Below are positions 33,383 through 42,661 of a DNA stretch of 64,000 nucleotides, in pieces. The stretch spans positions 3,534,001 through 3,598,000 of the forward strand of contig NZ_PTRA01000001.1 of NCBI RefSeq assembly GCF_002943425.1, written 5' to 3'. The DNA comes from Siphonobacter curvatus. GTDB taxonomy: Bacteria > Bacteroidota > Bacteroidia > Cytophagales > Spirosomataceae. Under the pieces are notes generated by a model. The model was not told where the DNA came from. It was given only the letters and a program-made list of their open reading frames with translations, and did not search any database. The first letter of the stretch is position 1; the number at the start of each line of letters is the position of its first letter. The position numbers and the translations under genes were made by a program.

Positions 33383-35924
33383 GGTCCATTATCGTTTCCG
33401 TAATCGAATGCTGCGTAGCCGTATGGTTAAAGTACAGATTGGCCGTAAAATCCGATACCGACAAAATCAATCCGTATACTTCCGCTAGCAGTTGATCCAG
33501 TTTTTCGTAGGGCATGGCATCGCCACTTACGGTACTCAGCTCGGCTACATCGATGAGTTGAATCTGCGTGGAAGCTCGCAATACAGCTTTCTGAGCATCA
33601 TTCAACCGCTCGGAAGCGTGGGGCAACTGAGCAATGGTCTGTTCGAGTGCCTGTAATAAGTACGCCAGTGAGGAAGGTACCTGTTTATCCAGCAGAACCA
33701 TATCCAGCATGTATTCCATCTCGTAATTAGACTTGTAGGCCGAACGATAATTCACCAAAGCAAAGTGGTTCATCAACGTAGCTTCGATGAGTTCGTGCTC
33801 AATGAACCGTTCGGTTCGGGCACTGAAGATGGAACGCATGATCACAATCTTGGACAAAATGCGTTCAATCAGTTTGCCCGTTTCAAACAGTAAAAACCCG
33901 TTGTTACGCGGTAACGATTCACTCACAATTCCATAGAATGTAAACAGGCTGTATTGCAGCGTATTCAGTATATTCTGAATGTCGTTCGGATTTTGTTTAG
34001 GCTGAATCTGCTTAAGCTTCTGGGCAATATTTTCGATCACGTCGATGGTACGCCAGGTTACCTGATTCCAGCGTTCGCGTACGACAATCATGGCCTTCAG
34101 GAACGAGTCAATCGTGGAAGCGATCGTACCGCGTTTAGCGTCATTGGCGATGCTGTCGGTAATAATCGCAAACGGATGCTTGTATGATTCCGGGGTTTCA
34201 TTCGAGAAACCGGGCTCAATTCGAATCAGGCGGGATACGGTCTTGAGCAGGATTTCAATGTGCTCAGTCTTGGTGGTCGTACCGAAATTCCGCTGCAGAT
34301 TCAGGGAATTAAGCGTAATGATCAGAAACGTAGTTGCCGCCATGGTTCGCTCCCCGTAGCGAGCCGCCCAAAACAGGTTTTCGGCGCTACGACTGGGCAG
34401 GGACGTCTGGGATTTCTGGAATAACTGCCGGGGCAGCCTAATACGATCGGGTATGATTTCGGTTTCATCCGACACAATCCAGGTATCCTTGGCGATTCCA
34501 CCGTACTGATTGGAAAAGGTGAATTTGTCTTTCACGGGTGAACTTCGCGTCAACCCACCCTGCATGACCTGATACCCCGCCGGAGTGGCCGTCAGAAAGG
34601 CACGGATGGCGGCGTACCGGGGTTCAATTCGGTCATTGACGAAAGCAGGTGTCGTTGAAAAACTGATCTCTTCCTGAGCTACGTATTCGCTCGGGTGTTG
34701 GAGGATCTGAGTCCGTAACTCCTGTAACTGATCGAATGTAAGCTGTCGACCGTACACGGAACGGAATACCTGTTTGCGATTGGCTTTTTTAATGATGAGT
34801 CGGTGTAGATTCTCCAGCACATACTGCCGCTCTTTGGCTTGCCCACACCACCAGGTTGCTACGGATGGTAACAGCAGCTCTTCCTTCAAGAAGTACCGAC
34901 TGACCGAAGGTAAAAAGGAGTTGAGAGCCGTATTCTCGAGAATACTACTCCCCGGCGGGTTAATCACCATCACATTGCCATTCCGGATGACCTGAAGTAA
35001 ACCGGCTACGCCCAGTTTAGAGCCGCCACGTAGTTCCAAAGGGTCGCACCATTCATCGTCTACCCGGCGAATGATGATGTCCACCCGCTGCAAGCCTTCA
35101 ATGGATTTCACCCAGACGTAGCCATTCTTGACGGTAAGGTCATTGCCTTGGACCAACGTAAAACCCAGGTACGAAGCCAGATACGCCTGCTCGAAGTACG
35201 TCTCGTTATTAGGGCCCGCCGTGAGATACACCACATTGAGCTGATCCGTTTTTTCCCGGAACACCCGAAAGATGGCCTGCTGAATCTGCGTAAAAAAGGG
35301 TGAAAGTCGACTAACGTACTGTTTTTCGGCCAGCTCCGGCATGACCTTGCTAATGATCTGCCGGTTTTCCAGAGCGTAGCCCGAGCCTGAGGGAGCCTGC
35401 GTGCGATTATCGAGTACCCACATCCGACCGTCCGGGCCACGAGCCATATCAGCCGCGTACATCACCAGTTGGTGTTCCGTGGGCAGTTTTACATCCTGAC
35501 AGGGACGGAAGAAACCCGTATTTTCAAACACCAGCTCGGCGGGTAAAATCCCATCTTTCACCAGCTTGCGTTCGCCGTACATATCCCGGAAAATCAAATC
35601 CAGCAGGATCGCCCGTTGCTGCAATCCCTTCGAAATGGATTCCCATTCGGACTTCTGGATCAAAAAAGGAATGGGGTCGAGTTTCCAGGGACTGTTCATT
35701 CCTTTAGGGTCTTCGTATACATTATACGTTACCCCATTTTCCCGAATTTTATTCTTGATCTCCTGTAAGCGATTCTTCAGTTCCAGGTTCCCAATTTTTT
35801 CCAACGACTGAAATAATTTCTCCCAGTGCGGCTTAATGCTACCGTCGGCGTTCAATATTTCATCGTAAGAACTCAGCTGCGTTCGGTATGAATCCAGCAA
35901 GGAGTGAATCGTATCTGCTACCAT
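33366..35924 (-). CDS. Circularly permuted ATP-grasp and alpha-E domain fusion protein
   Basis: An 852-residue fusion. The N-terminal part (about 1-490) is a type-2 circularly permuted ATP-grasp: GMNSPWKLDPIPFLI, LIFRDMYGERKLVKDG, GPDGRMWVLDNRTQAPSGSGYALENR, and VINPPGSSILEN are its usual blocks. The C-terminal part (about 508-850, starting LPSRSAENLFWAARYGERT) is the all-helical alpha-E domain. In most genomes these are two genes (COG2308 and COG2307) next to a transglutaminase (COG1305); comparative genomics has proposed a peptide or amide ligase system, with no proven product. The start ATG 35924 is preferred over GTG 35933. Confidence 0.9.
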   Translation of the reverse strand: MVADTIHSLLDSYRTQLSSYDEILNADGSIKPHWEKLFQSLEKIGNLELKNRLQEIKNKIRENGVTYNVYEDPKGMNSPWKLDPIPFLIQKSEWESISKGLQQRAILLDLIFRDMYGERKLVKDGILPAELVFENTGFFRPCQDVKLPTEHQLVMYAADMARGPDGRMWVLDNRTQAPSGSGYALENRQIISKVMPELAEKQYVSRLSPFFTQIQQAIFRVFREKTDQLNVVYLTAGPNNETYFEQAYLASYLGFTLVQGNDLTVKNGYVWVKSIEGLQRVDIIIRRVDDEWCDPLELRGGSKLGVAGLLQVIRNGNVMVINPPGSSILENTALNSFLPSVSRYFLKEELLLPSVATWWCGQAKERQYVLENLHRLIIKKANRKQVFRSVYGRQLTFDQLQELRTQILQHPSEYVAQEEISFSTTPAFVNDRIEPRYAAIRAFLTATPAGYQVMQGGLTRSSPVKDKFTFSNQYGGIAKDTWIVSDETEIIPDRIRLPRQLFQKSQTSLPSRSAENLFWAARYGERTMAATTFLIITLNSLNLQRNFGTTTKTEHIEILLKTVSRLIRIEPGFSNETPESYKHPFAIITDSIANDAKRGTIASTIDSFLKAMIVVRERWNQVTWRTIDVIENIAQKLKQIQPKQNPNDIQNILNTLQYSLFTFYGIVSESLPRNNGFLLFETGKLIERILSKIVIMRSIFSARTERFIEHELIEATLMNHFALVNYRSAYKSNYEMEYMLDMVLLDKQVPSSLAYLLQALEQTIAQLPHASERLNDAQKAVLRASTQIQLIDVAELSTVSGDAMPYEKLDQLLAEVYGLILSVSDFTANLYFNHTATQHSITETIMDLENEL

Positions 35925-35990
35925 AATGTACACGGGCTTCTGGCCTTACTAACTGTCGATTCTAGCCCTCACCTCTGCCTTATGCCCGGC

Positions 35991-35998
35991 CAAAGGTA
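35991..35998 (-). promoter_or_regulatory. Minus-7 box (TACCTTTG) for the ATP-grasp/transglutaminase operon
   Basis: Minus-strand TACCTTTG 67 bases upstream of ATG 35924, a good TAnnTTTG match. The gap 35925-36399 also holds the sulP promoter region, a stem CCTAG/CTAGG and a GTTTCGAAAC palindrome near 36018-36045; the AT-rich middle shows no gene. Confidence 0.42.
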
Positions 35999-36244
35999 CG
36001 AGTTTCCAACTACATGGTTCTGTTTCGAAACCTAGTAGGAGGCTAGGTGTCAAAATTTTATTCTACAACCATACCATTTATTGATATATAATTTTGATTT
36101 ACAAGAATATACGGGCATTTACCACTAAATCACTAGTTTGATCTGTACGTATCTACCCTTCATTCATCAATAGAATTATACCAGGGATTACGTAAATACT
36201 TGGGCTGAACGGACCACCTAAGCCGGATCGGTTTCAATTTTGCT

Positions 36245-36252
36245 TACCTTTG
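36245..36252 (+). promoter_or_regulatory. Minus-7 box (TACCTTTG) for the sulP gene
   Basis: TAnnTTTG match about 148 bases upstream of the sulP start, implying a leader of roughly 140 bases. That leader contains a 17-codon ORF and a GAAGC/GCTTC stem near 36361-36377. Confidence 0.42.
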
Positions 36253-36258
36253 CCGCGA

Positions 36259-36312
36259 ATGAAATCGCACCTATTCTCTGCTTCCCCCATCATAGCCCTT
36301 ACTCCACCCTGA
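36259..36312 (+). CDS. Possible leader peptide upstream of sulP (17 aa)
   Basis: ATG 36259 to TGA 36312 encodes MKSHLFSASPIIALTPP, starting seven bases after the minus-7 box, so its ATG would be at or near the transcript 5' end. It may be a regulatory uORF or chance. There is no Cys or Met run that would suggest sulfur-dependent attenuation. Confidence 0.25.
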   Translation: MKSHLFSASPIIALTPP

Positions 36313-36399
36313 GGTAAGACCACTTCCCGTTCGTAATCTTTCCGGATCATCTATGCCGTCGAAGCTGCTTTGCTTCGTCCGGTTTACTATTCATTTCCC

Positions 36400-37941
36400 A
36401 TGACTACCCGATTAAACCTGTTCGACTTATCGCAAAAGGTCGACTACAAAACGGAATTGCTTTCGGGCCTTACCGTAGCCCTGGCCCTGATTCCCGAAGC
36501 CATTGCCTTTGCCCTCATTGCGGGCCTTTCACCCCTGACGGGCCTGTACGCGGCCTTTACCATGGGTTTGGTTACGTCGATTTTTGGGGGCCGCCCCGGT
36601 ATGATCTCAGGAGCCACCGGAGCCGTGGCCGTGGTAATCGTCAGTCTGGCGAAATCGCACGGGGTTGAATACATTTTTGCTACCGTCGTGCTGGCTGGAT
36701 TCATTCAGCTGGCGGCGGGGCTATTACGGCTGGGCAAGTTCATTCGGCTGGTACCGCACCCGGTCATGTTCGGGTTTGTGAACGGGCTGGCGATTGTGAT
36801 TTTTCTCGCTCAGCTCGATCAGTTCAAAGTAAACGATGCCAGCGGCACCCTACGCTGGATGAAGGGCCCGGCCTTGTGGCTCATGTTGGGACTGGTAGTA
36901 CTGACCATGCTCATCATCTGGGGACTACCCAAACTGACGAAAGCGATTCCCGCCTCACTCACGGCAATCGTAGTCGTGTCGGCGGCCGTCATTGGCTTAC
37001 AGATCGATACCAAAACCGTGGGCGATATTGCTTCGGTACAGGGAAGTTTGCCGCCCTTTCACCTTCCAGCAGTACCTTTTTCGCTGGAAACCCTGCAACT
37101 TATTCTCCCCTACTCGTTCATTGTGGCGGGCGTAGGACTCATCGAAAGCCTGCTAACGCTTAACCTGATTGATGAAATTACCGAAACCAAAGGTCGCAGC
37201 AATAAGGAATGTATGGCTCAGGGACTAGCCAATATTGTCACCGGATTATTCTCGGGCATGGGCGGCTGTGCGATGATCGGTCAAAGTCTGATTAATATTT
37301 CTTCGGGAGCACGGGCCCGACTGTCGGGAATTGTTGCGTCCGTGATGCTGCTTTTATTCATCATGTTCGGAGCCAGTCTGATTGAGCAGCTACCGATGGC
37401 GGCCTTAACCGGTGTACTGATCATGGTTTGTATCGGAACCTTTGAATGGGCCAGTTTCAAAACCATCGGCAAAATGCCCACTTCCGACGTATTCGTTATC
37501 GTAGTGGTAACGCTGGTGACGGTTTTCCTGCACAACCTGGCGTTGGCCGTCGGCGTAGGCGTCGTGATTTCGGCCCTGGTGTTTGCCTGGGAAAACGCCA
37601 AACGCATTCGGGCCCGGAAGTACGTGGACGAGCAGGGAACGAAGCATTACGAGATTTTCGGTCCGCTGTTTTTTGGTTCGATTCACGCCTTCAATGAAAA
37701 ATTCGACGTCAGCTCCGATCCGCAGGAAGTGGTGATTGATTTTGCGGAGAGTCGGGTGGCGGATATGTCAGCCATTGAAGCCCTGAATGCTCTGACGCGT
37801 CGCTACCGGGTGGCGGGTAAAATGGTACATCTACGCCATCTAAGTCCCGATTGTCGAAAGCTTTTACAAAATGCGGAATCGATGATTGAAGTGAATATTC
37901 TGGAAGATCCGACGTATCGGGTGGCTTCGGATTTAGAGTAA
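36400..37941 (+). CDS. SulP family inorganic anion transporter with STAS domain
   Basis: A 513-residue inner-membrane SLC26/SulP transporter. The N-terminal signature is present: TVALALIPEAIAFALIAGLSPLTGLYAAF, then IFGGRPGMISGATGAVAVV. About 12-14 membrane helices occupy 20-400, and a short STAS domain (about 415-513, VVIDFAESRVADMSAIEAL) follows. Substrates in the family are sulfate, bicarbonate or other anions; the sequence does not decide. ATG 36400 is used because the codons upstream, to 36370, lie in the leader. It diverges from the ATP-grasp operon. Confidence 0.92.
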   Translation: MTTRLNLFDLSQKVDYKTELLSGLTVALALIPEAIAFALIAGLSPLTGLYAAFTMGLVTSIFGGRPGMISGATGAVAVVIVSLAKSHGVEYIFATVVLAGFIQLAAGLLRLGKFIRLVPHPVMFGFVNGLAIVIFLAQLDQFKVNDASGTLRWMKGPALWLMLGLVVLTMLIIWGLPKLTKAIPASLTAIVVVSAAVIGLQIDTKTVGDIASVQGSLPPFHLPAVPFSLETLQLILPYSFIVAGVGLIESLLTLNLIDEITETKGRSNKECMAQGLANIVTGLFSGMGGCAMIGQSLINISSGARARLSGIVASVMLLLFIMFGASLIEQLPMAALTGVLIMVCIGTFEWASFKTIGKMPTSDVFVIVVVTLVTVFLHNLALAVGVGVVISALVFAWENAKRIRARKYVDEQGTKHYEIFGPLFFGSIHAFNEKFDVSSDPQEVVIDFAESRVADMSAIEALNALTRRYRVAGKMVHLRHLSPDCRKLLQNAESMIEVNILEDPTYRVASDLE

Positions 37942-38006
37942 AGTTGATGGTTGTTCGTAGGTTTCTGCTTTCGTGCTAGCCAATGAAAAGGACTAAGTAT
38001 ACTCCA

Positions 38007-38045
38007 TAAAAAAAGCGGGCTGATTTCTGATCAGCCCGCTTTTTA
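38007..38045. terminator. Bidirectional terminator between sulP and thrA
   Basis: AAAAAGCGGGCTGAT and ATCAGCCCGCTTTTT form a perfect 15-bp stem (38010-38024 with 38030-38044) around TTCTG, with A and T runs on both sides. The genes converge here. Confidence 0.92.
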
Positions 38046-38059
38046 TGATTCACTTTTTC

Positions 38060-40513
38060 TTACGAAAGGTAACTGCCGATGGAAACGATGTCGGCGAATA
38101 CGCCTGTGGCGGTTACTTCCGCACCGGCTCCGGGGCCTTTGATGACCAGCGGTCGATCGTGGTAACGCTTGGTCGTGAAAGAGATGATGTTATCGGCCCC
38201 TTCCAGCGAATACAGCGGATGCTGTGGCCCGACGGATTTAAGTCCAAGTTTGATTTTTCCGCCTTCCAATGTCGCGATAAACCGGAGCTTCTCGCCTTTG
38301 GCATCGGCGTCATCGACCCATTTTTCGAAAACCGGATTGCAGTTTTCCAGTTCAGCGAAGAAGTCGTCCACGGAGGGAGCCAGTCGGCAGCTTTCGGGCA
38401 ACAGCGGCGTAATTTCAATGTCTTCGAAATCCGCTTGCATCCCGATTTCCCGGGCCAGAATCAGAATTTTCCGGGCGACGTCCTGACCGCTCAAATCATC
38501 GCGGGGATCGGGTTCAGTATAGCCTTTGGCTTTCGCTTCGCGAACCACTTCGGCAAAGCGTAAACCCGGACGGAAATTATTAAAGATATAACTCAGCGTA
38601 CCCGAGAATACGCCTTCGATTTTCAGGAATCGGTCGCCCGAAGCAATGAGTCCCTGTAAGGTGTTGATGACGGGCAAGCCCGCTCCCACGTTGGTTTCAT
38701 ACAGGAATTTCACGCCTTTCTTCAGGGCCATGCGGTGACGACGGGCGTACTCCTCGTACGGAGCGGCATTGGCCGTTTTGTTCGGCGTAACGATGGATAC
38801 TGATGCTTCCAGCAGCCCTTCGTAATAATCGACAATGGCTTTATTGGCCGTACAATCCACGAAGATACTGTTGGGCAGGTTCAACGCTTTTATCCGTTCG
38901 ATGAATGCCGACATATCCGCCTTTTCACCGTCGATGTCCAAACGTTCTTCCCAGTGTTCCTTTGAAATCCCCCCTTCGTCAATAACCATTACCCGGCTGT
39001 TCGTTACGGCAATGAGGCGAAGTTTCAGATTCCGGTATTTTCGCAGGTAACTTTCCTGCTGCGAAAGCTGATGCAGGAGGGTTTTACCAATCAGTCCCGT
39101 ACCCATCAGGAAAAGGTTCAGGGTCTTGACCTGATCGGCGAAGAAGCTTTCGTGAATGACATTCAGAGCTTTCGATAGATCTTTCCGCTCGATTACTACG
39201 GAAATATTCAACTCCGAACTGCCCTGAGCCGTTGCCACAATGTTAATCCCGTTCTTTCCGAGTACCGAGAACAAGCGGCCCGACACGCCCGTATGCTGTC
39301 GCATGCCTTCACCTACTACGGCAATGACGGAAAGGTCTTCCTGAATGTCGATTCCTTCCACGTCACCAATACGGAGTTCACTGGCGAATTCCGTTTCCAT
39401 GATTTCCCGTACTTTACTGGTGAACTTGGGGTCGATGGCAAAGCAGATTGAGTGTTCGGAAGAGGCCTGCGAAATCAGAATCACCGAAATTTCGTGGCGG
39501 GCCAGTACCGTAAACAGCTTGGCCGATACCCCGGCTACGCCAATCATACCCGAGCCCTGCAGGTTGACCAGAGCCAGATTGTCGATGGAGCTGATTCCCG
39601 TGATGGTGTACTCGTGCGGGGGAGCCTGCCGGGTTACGATGGTTCCCGGATGAGACGGATCAAAGGTGTTGAGAACCTTGATGGGAATATTGGCTTTGAA
39701 CGCGGGCGTCAGGCTGGGCGGATAAATCACCTTGGCACCAAAGTGCGTCAGCTCCATCGCCTCAGCGTAACTGACCACCGGAATAGTAAAGGCATTGCGT
39801 ACCTTCCGGGGATCGGAGGTCATCATACCCGGTACGTCCGTCCAGATTTCAATGACACTGGCGTTGAGAGCTGAACCGAAAATACTACCCGTATAATCGG
39901 AGCCTCCGCGACCAAGCGTCGTCGTCACGCCATCTTCGGTTGATCCAATAAAGCCCGTAATGAGCTGGAGGTTTTTATTCTTGGTAAAATGATGCTGAAT
40001 CAGATGATTCGTCAACTCGAAGTTTACCTCAGCCTGCTGAAACGAAGCGTTCGTTTTAATCAGCTTGCGGGCATCGAGAAAATCGCAGTCGACCCCCTGA
40101 TCTTTTAGCACTTCAGTCACCAGCGTCGTCGACAGACGTTCACCGAAACTCACGAGCAGATCGGACGTACGCGGTGAAATTTCCCGAATCAAGGTAATTC
40201 CCCGCAATAAGTCTTCGAGTTCATTGAATAAACCCATGACATCGGCAATGACCCGACTCCGAAAACGCGGTCCGATGAAATGGTTAATGATTTCGAGGTG
40301 ACGATCGGACGCCTTTTTCAAAACGTCCCGGTATTCTTCATTACGGGCGGCCCGGTTGCCCATTTCCAGCAACTGGTTGGTAAACCCACCCATGGCCGAG
40401 AAAACCACGGCTATTTTTTCACCGCGTTGAAGATTATCATGAATAATGCCCAAAACCGATTCTATGGCTTTGATGCTTCCTACGGAGGTGCCGCCGAACT
40501 TTAGAACTTTCAT
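38060..40513 (-). CDS. thrA: Bifunctional aspartate kinase / homoserine dehydrogenase I
   Basis: An 817-residue fusion catalysing the first and third steps of the aspartate pathway. The kinase domain (1-290) begins MKVLKFGGTSVGS and has the GRGGSDYTGSIFG block. Two ACT domains (about 310-450) bind the feedback inhibitor, usually threonine. The homoserine dehydrogenase domain (about 460-817) has the NAD(P) loop MGTGLIGKTLL, ETNVGAGLPVINTLQ and EPDPRDDLSGQDVARK. Its ATG overlaps the stop of a 21-codon upstream ORF (ATGA). The minus-strand candidate promoter is near 40591. Confidence 0.96.
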   Translation of the reverse strand: MKVLKFGGTSVGSIKAIESVLGIIHDNLQRGEKIAVVFSAMGGFTNQLLEMGNRAARNEEYRDVLKKASDRHLEIINHFIGPRFRSRVIADVMGLFNELEDLLRGITLIREISPRTSDLLVSFGERLSTTLVTEVLKDQGVDCDFLDARKLIKTNASFQQAEVNFELTNHLIQHHFTKNKNLQLITGFIGSTEDGVTTTLGRGGSDYTGSIFGSALNASVIEIWTDVPGMMTSDPRKVRNAFTIPVVSYAEAMELTHFGAKVIYPPSLTPAFKANIPIKVLNTFDPSHPGTIVTRQAPPHEYTITGISSIDNLALVNLQGSGMIGVAGVSAKLFTVLARHEISVILISQASSEHSICFAIDPKFTSKVREIMETEFASELRIGDVEGIDIQEDLSVIAVVGEGMRQHTGVSGRLFSVLGKNGINIVATAQGSSELNISVVIERKDLSKALNVIHESFFADQVKTLNLFLMGTGLIGKTLLHQLSQQESYLRKYRNLKLRLIAVTNSRVMVIDEGGISKEHWEERLDIDGEKADMSAFIERIKALNLPNSIFVDCTANKAIVDYYEGLLEASVSIVTPNKTANAAPYEEYARRHRMALKKGVKFLYETNVGAGLPVINTLQGLIASGDRFLKIEGVFSGTLSYIFNNFRPGLRFAEVVREAKAKGYTEPDPRDDLSGQDVARKILILAREIGMQADFEDIEITPLLPESCRLAPSVDDFFAELENCNPVFEKWVDDADAKGEKLRFIATLEGGKIKLGLKSVGPQHPLYSLEGADNIISFTTKRYHDRPLVIKGPGAGAEVTATGVFADIVSIGSYLS

Positions 40514-40575
40514 ACGCTAATCAACGACTTTACAGCCGTGCCGGATAAGTAGAGGAGCCCTTGGGGGAGACTCAT
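40510..40575 (-). CDS. Short upstream ORF coupled to thrA (21 aa)
   Basis: ATG 40575 to TGA 40510 encodes MSLPQGLLYLSGTAVKSLISV. The TGA overlaps the thrA ATG as ATGA, a classic translational-coupling arrangement, and the ATG is about 16 bases past the candidate minus-7 box at 40598-40591. It has only one Thr and one Ile, so it is not an E. coli-like thrL attenuator. Either a coupling uORF or chance. Confidence 0.35.
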   Translation of the reverse strand: MSLPQGLLYLSGTAVKSLISV

Positions 40576-40590
40576 AAAATAAGAGAATCG

Positions 40591-40598
40591 CAAAGATA
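40591..40598 (-). promoter_or_regulatory. Candidate minus-7 box (TATCTTTG) for thrA
   Basis: Minus-strand TAnnTTTG match 78 bases upstream of the thrA ATG; no clear minus-33. The rest of the gap up to 40790 shows nothing gene-like. Confidence 0.4.
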
Positions 40599-40789
40599 AC
40601 CGAGACGATTGGTTCGCAGCTGAAGAATTCTAAAAACTACGCGTTTGCCGGTACTAAACGTAGGAGAATGCGGGAGTAAAGCAAATTTCTTAGGATAAGC
40701 CTAGTCTACGAATGGAAACATCTATAACAAATCCTACGGATAAGTCGGGAAGTCGGAGCGTTTTAAGGTAAGGTTATGGCTGCGATTAT

Positions 40790-40831
40790 AAAAAAACAAA
40801 AACTTCCCGGAAGCCATTACTCCCGGGAAGT
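40790..40831 (-). terminator. Terminator after the ABC transporter gene
   Basis: ACTTCCCGG (40802-40810) pairs perfectly with CCGGGAAGT (40823-40831). On the minus strand the stem is followed by an almost uninterrupted U run (A run at 40790-40801 on plus). Confidence 0.88.
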
Positions 40832-40854
40832 CCATACTCCTTATGAAACGGGGC

Positions 40855-42621
40855 TTACGCCACTTTCTCCATTTTTTCTTCCTGATGCCACCATAGTTCC
40901 ATAAAGCGGGGACCATTGTAGCGTAACCAGTCAAACGAACCCTCTTCAATGATTCGGCCCTTGTCCATGACGTAGACGTAATCGAAGTCGCGTAAGAGGT
41001 GCAGGCGGTGCAGCGAGGAGACGATCGCCTTGTCGGGGAAGGCCTCGAACATCCGTTGGTATATCAACGCTTCCGTTTTTGGATCGACGCTGGACGTCGG
41101 TTCGTCGAGCAATACTACGTGACTGTGCTGAGCGGCCAGAATTCCCCGGGCCAAGGCCAGCCGCTGTTTTTGTCCACCCGACAGGTTGACTCCTTTTTCC
41201 TGAATCTGCGAGTCGAATCCCTGCGGCAATTGCTTCACGATTTCGTGAAAATGAGCAATTTCACAGACTTCCCGTAGTTTCTCTTCCTCGAACGGCAGGC
41301 CCAGCGTAATGTTATAGGCAATCGTATTTTCGAAAATTTCCGGCTCCTGCGGGAAAAGCGTTACAGAGTCGTACAAGGCTCCCAAATCCGGATAAAGCTG
41401 GCCATCAATGGTCATTTCACAGCCGGGCTTGGGCTGGTACAACCCCCGTAACAGGGCGAGTAAGGTACTTTTCCCACTGCCACTTTCTCCGATCAGGGCA
41501 ATGCGTTGTCCCCGCTGAATTCGCAGGTTGAGGCCTTTCAGGCCCGTCACGCGTTCGTCAGACTGATGGGAGAAGTGAATATTTTTCAATTCAATCGCCT
41601 GCCACTCCTTCGGCATGGTTTCAATGGCTTCCGGACGGTGATTGTTTTCATAGGCGTCGGCAATGTCGTTGGCCGTTTGCAGGTCGGTATTGTAGCGGAC
41701 GATGTCCGTATACTGCCAGGCCACATCCTGAAATACGCTCGTAAACTGGTTCACGTAGCCGAGCAGCGTGACCAGTCCACCCACGTAAAAAGCCTGTGAC
41801 GGATCGCTGTTCTGATAAATGTAGCCTAACGTAATGACACCGTAAATTAGGCTGATCATCATTTCGGCCGTAAACCATTTCCATTCGTTGATGACTACGT
41901 TCTTCCGAAACGCCGGGAATAGCTTCGAAACCTTCTGCATCAGTCCGGTTTCCATACTATTTTCCAGCCGTAAGGTAATCACGGTAAGGATGTTGGAAAG
42001 GCTATCGAAAAGCGTGGCGGATACTTCGTGTTCGCCTTCGTTGACTTCATTCAGCGTCCGAACGAAAGGCTTATCGAACATAAAAATGATGCGTAGAGTC
42101 ACGATACCAATGCCTACCCCGATCATGCCAAATAGCGGAGAAAAGTACAGCATGGCTCCCAATGACAAGGCAAACTTCATCAGGGCGTGCAAGTACGTAA
42201 AGCCATTCTGGAAAAAGAGACGCAGGGCTTCGTAGGCCTTCCGAATCCGGTTGATTGTAGCTCCCGAGTGGTGATCTTTATGCCATTTGACGGGCAAATG
42301 CAGGGCCTGGTGGTACCGTTCCTGCAAAAAGTTACGGCTCAGGTTAAAAGCTAGTTCCCGTTCCACCACGCGGGCCGGACCGTGAAATGCCCAGAAAACC
42401 AGCCGCAGACCGATATACCCCAGGATGTACCACAGGGAATACCGCAAGGCATGAACACCGTCTTTTTGAAGCTGATTGACCAGCCAGCCCAGCATCAGGG
42501 GCAAACTGGCATTGACTAAATTGGAAAGAATAAACAGCGTATACACGCCGACATACCGACCTCTTTCATGTCGGGCATACTGCCACGCGGTACGCAGCAG
42601 CGAAACATAAGGATTACGCAT
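40855..42621 (-). CDS. ABC transporter, fused permease and ATPase (exporter type)
   Basis: A 588-residue half-transporter. The six-helix ABC_membrane domain occupies about 15-310. The ATPase domain (about 345-580) has Walker A GESGSGKST near 377, LSGGQKQR near 480 and Walker B VVLLDEPTS, followed by a normal H-loop (SSLHRLHLL). It probably works as a homodimer exporting lipid or another hydrophobic compound. It sits 40 bases downstream of tsaE on the same strand and may share its transcript. Confidence 0.9.
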   Translation of the reverse strand: MRNPYVSLLRTAWQYARHERGRYVGVYTLFILSNLVNASLPLMLGWLVNQLQKDGVHALRYSLWYILGYIGLRLVFWAFHGPARVVERELAFNLSRNFLQERYHQALHLPVKWHKDHHSGATINRIRKAYEALRLFFQNGFTYLHALMKFALSLGAMLYFSPLFGMIGVGIGIVTLRIIFMFDKPFVRTLNEVNEGEHEVSATLFDSLSNILTVITLRLENSMETGLMQKVSKLFPAFRKNVVINEWKWFTAEMMISLIYGVITLGYIYQNSDPSQAFYVGGLVTLLGYVNQFTSVFQDVAWQYTDIVRYNTDLQTANDIADAYENNHRPEAIETMPKEWQAIELKNIHFSHQSDERVTGLKGLNLRIQRGQRIALIGESGSGKSTLLALLRGLYQPKPGCEMTIDGQLYPDLGALYDSVTLFPQEPEIFENTIAYNITLGLPFEEEKLREVCEIAHFHEIVKQLPQGFDSQIQEKGVNLSGGQKQRLALARGILAAQHSHVVLLDEPTSSVDPKTEALIYQRMFEAFPDKAIVSSLHRLHLLRDFDYVYVMDKGRIIEEGSFDWLRYNGPRFMELWWHQEEKMEKVA

Positions 42622-42661
42622 GGGGGAAAAAAGGATACCTTAAAAACTGAACTTCCGCGTA

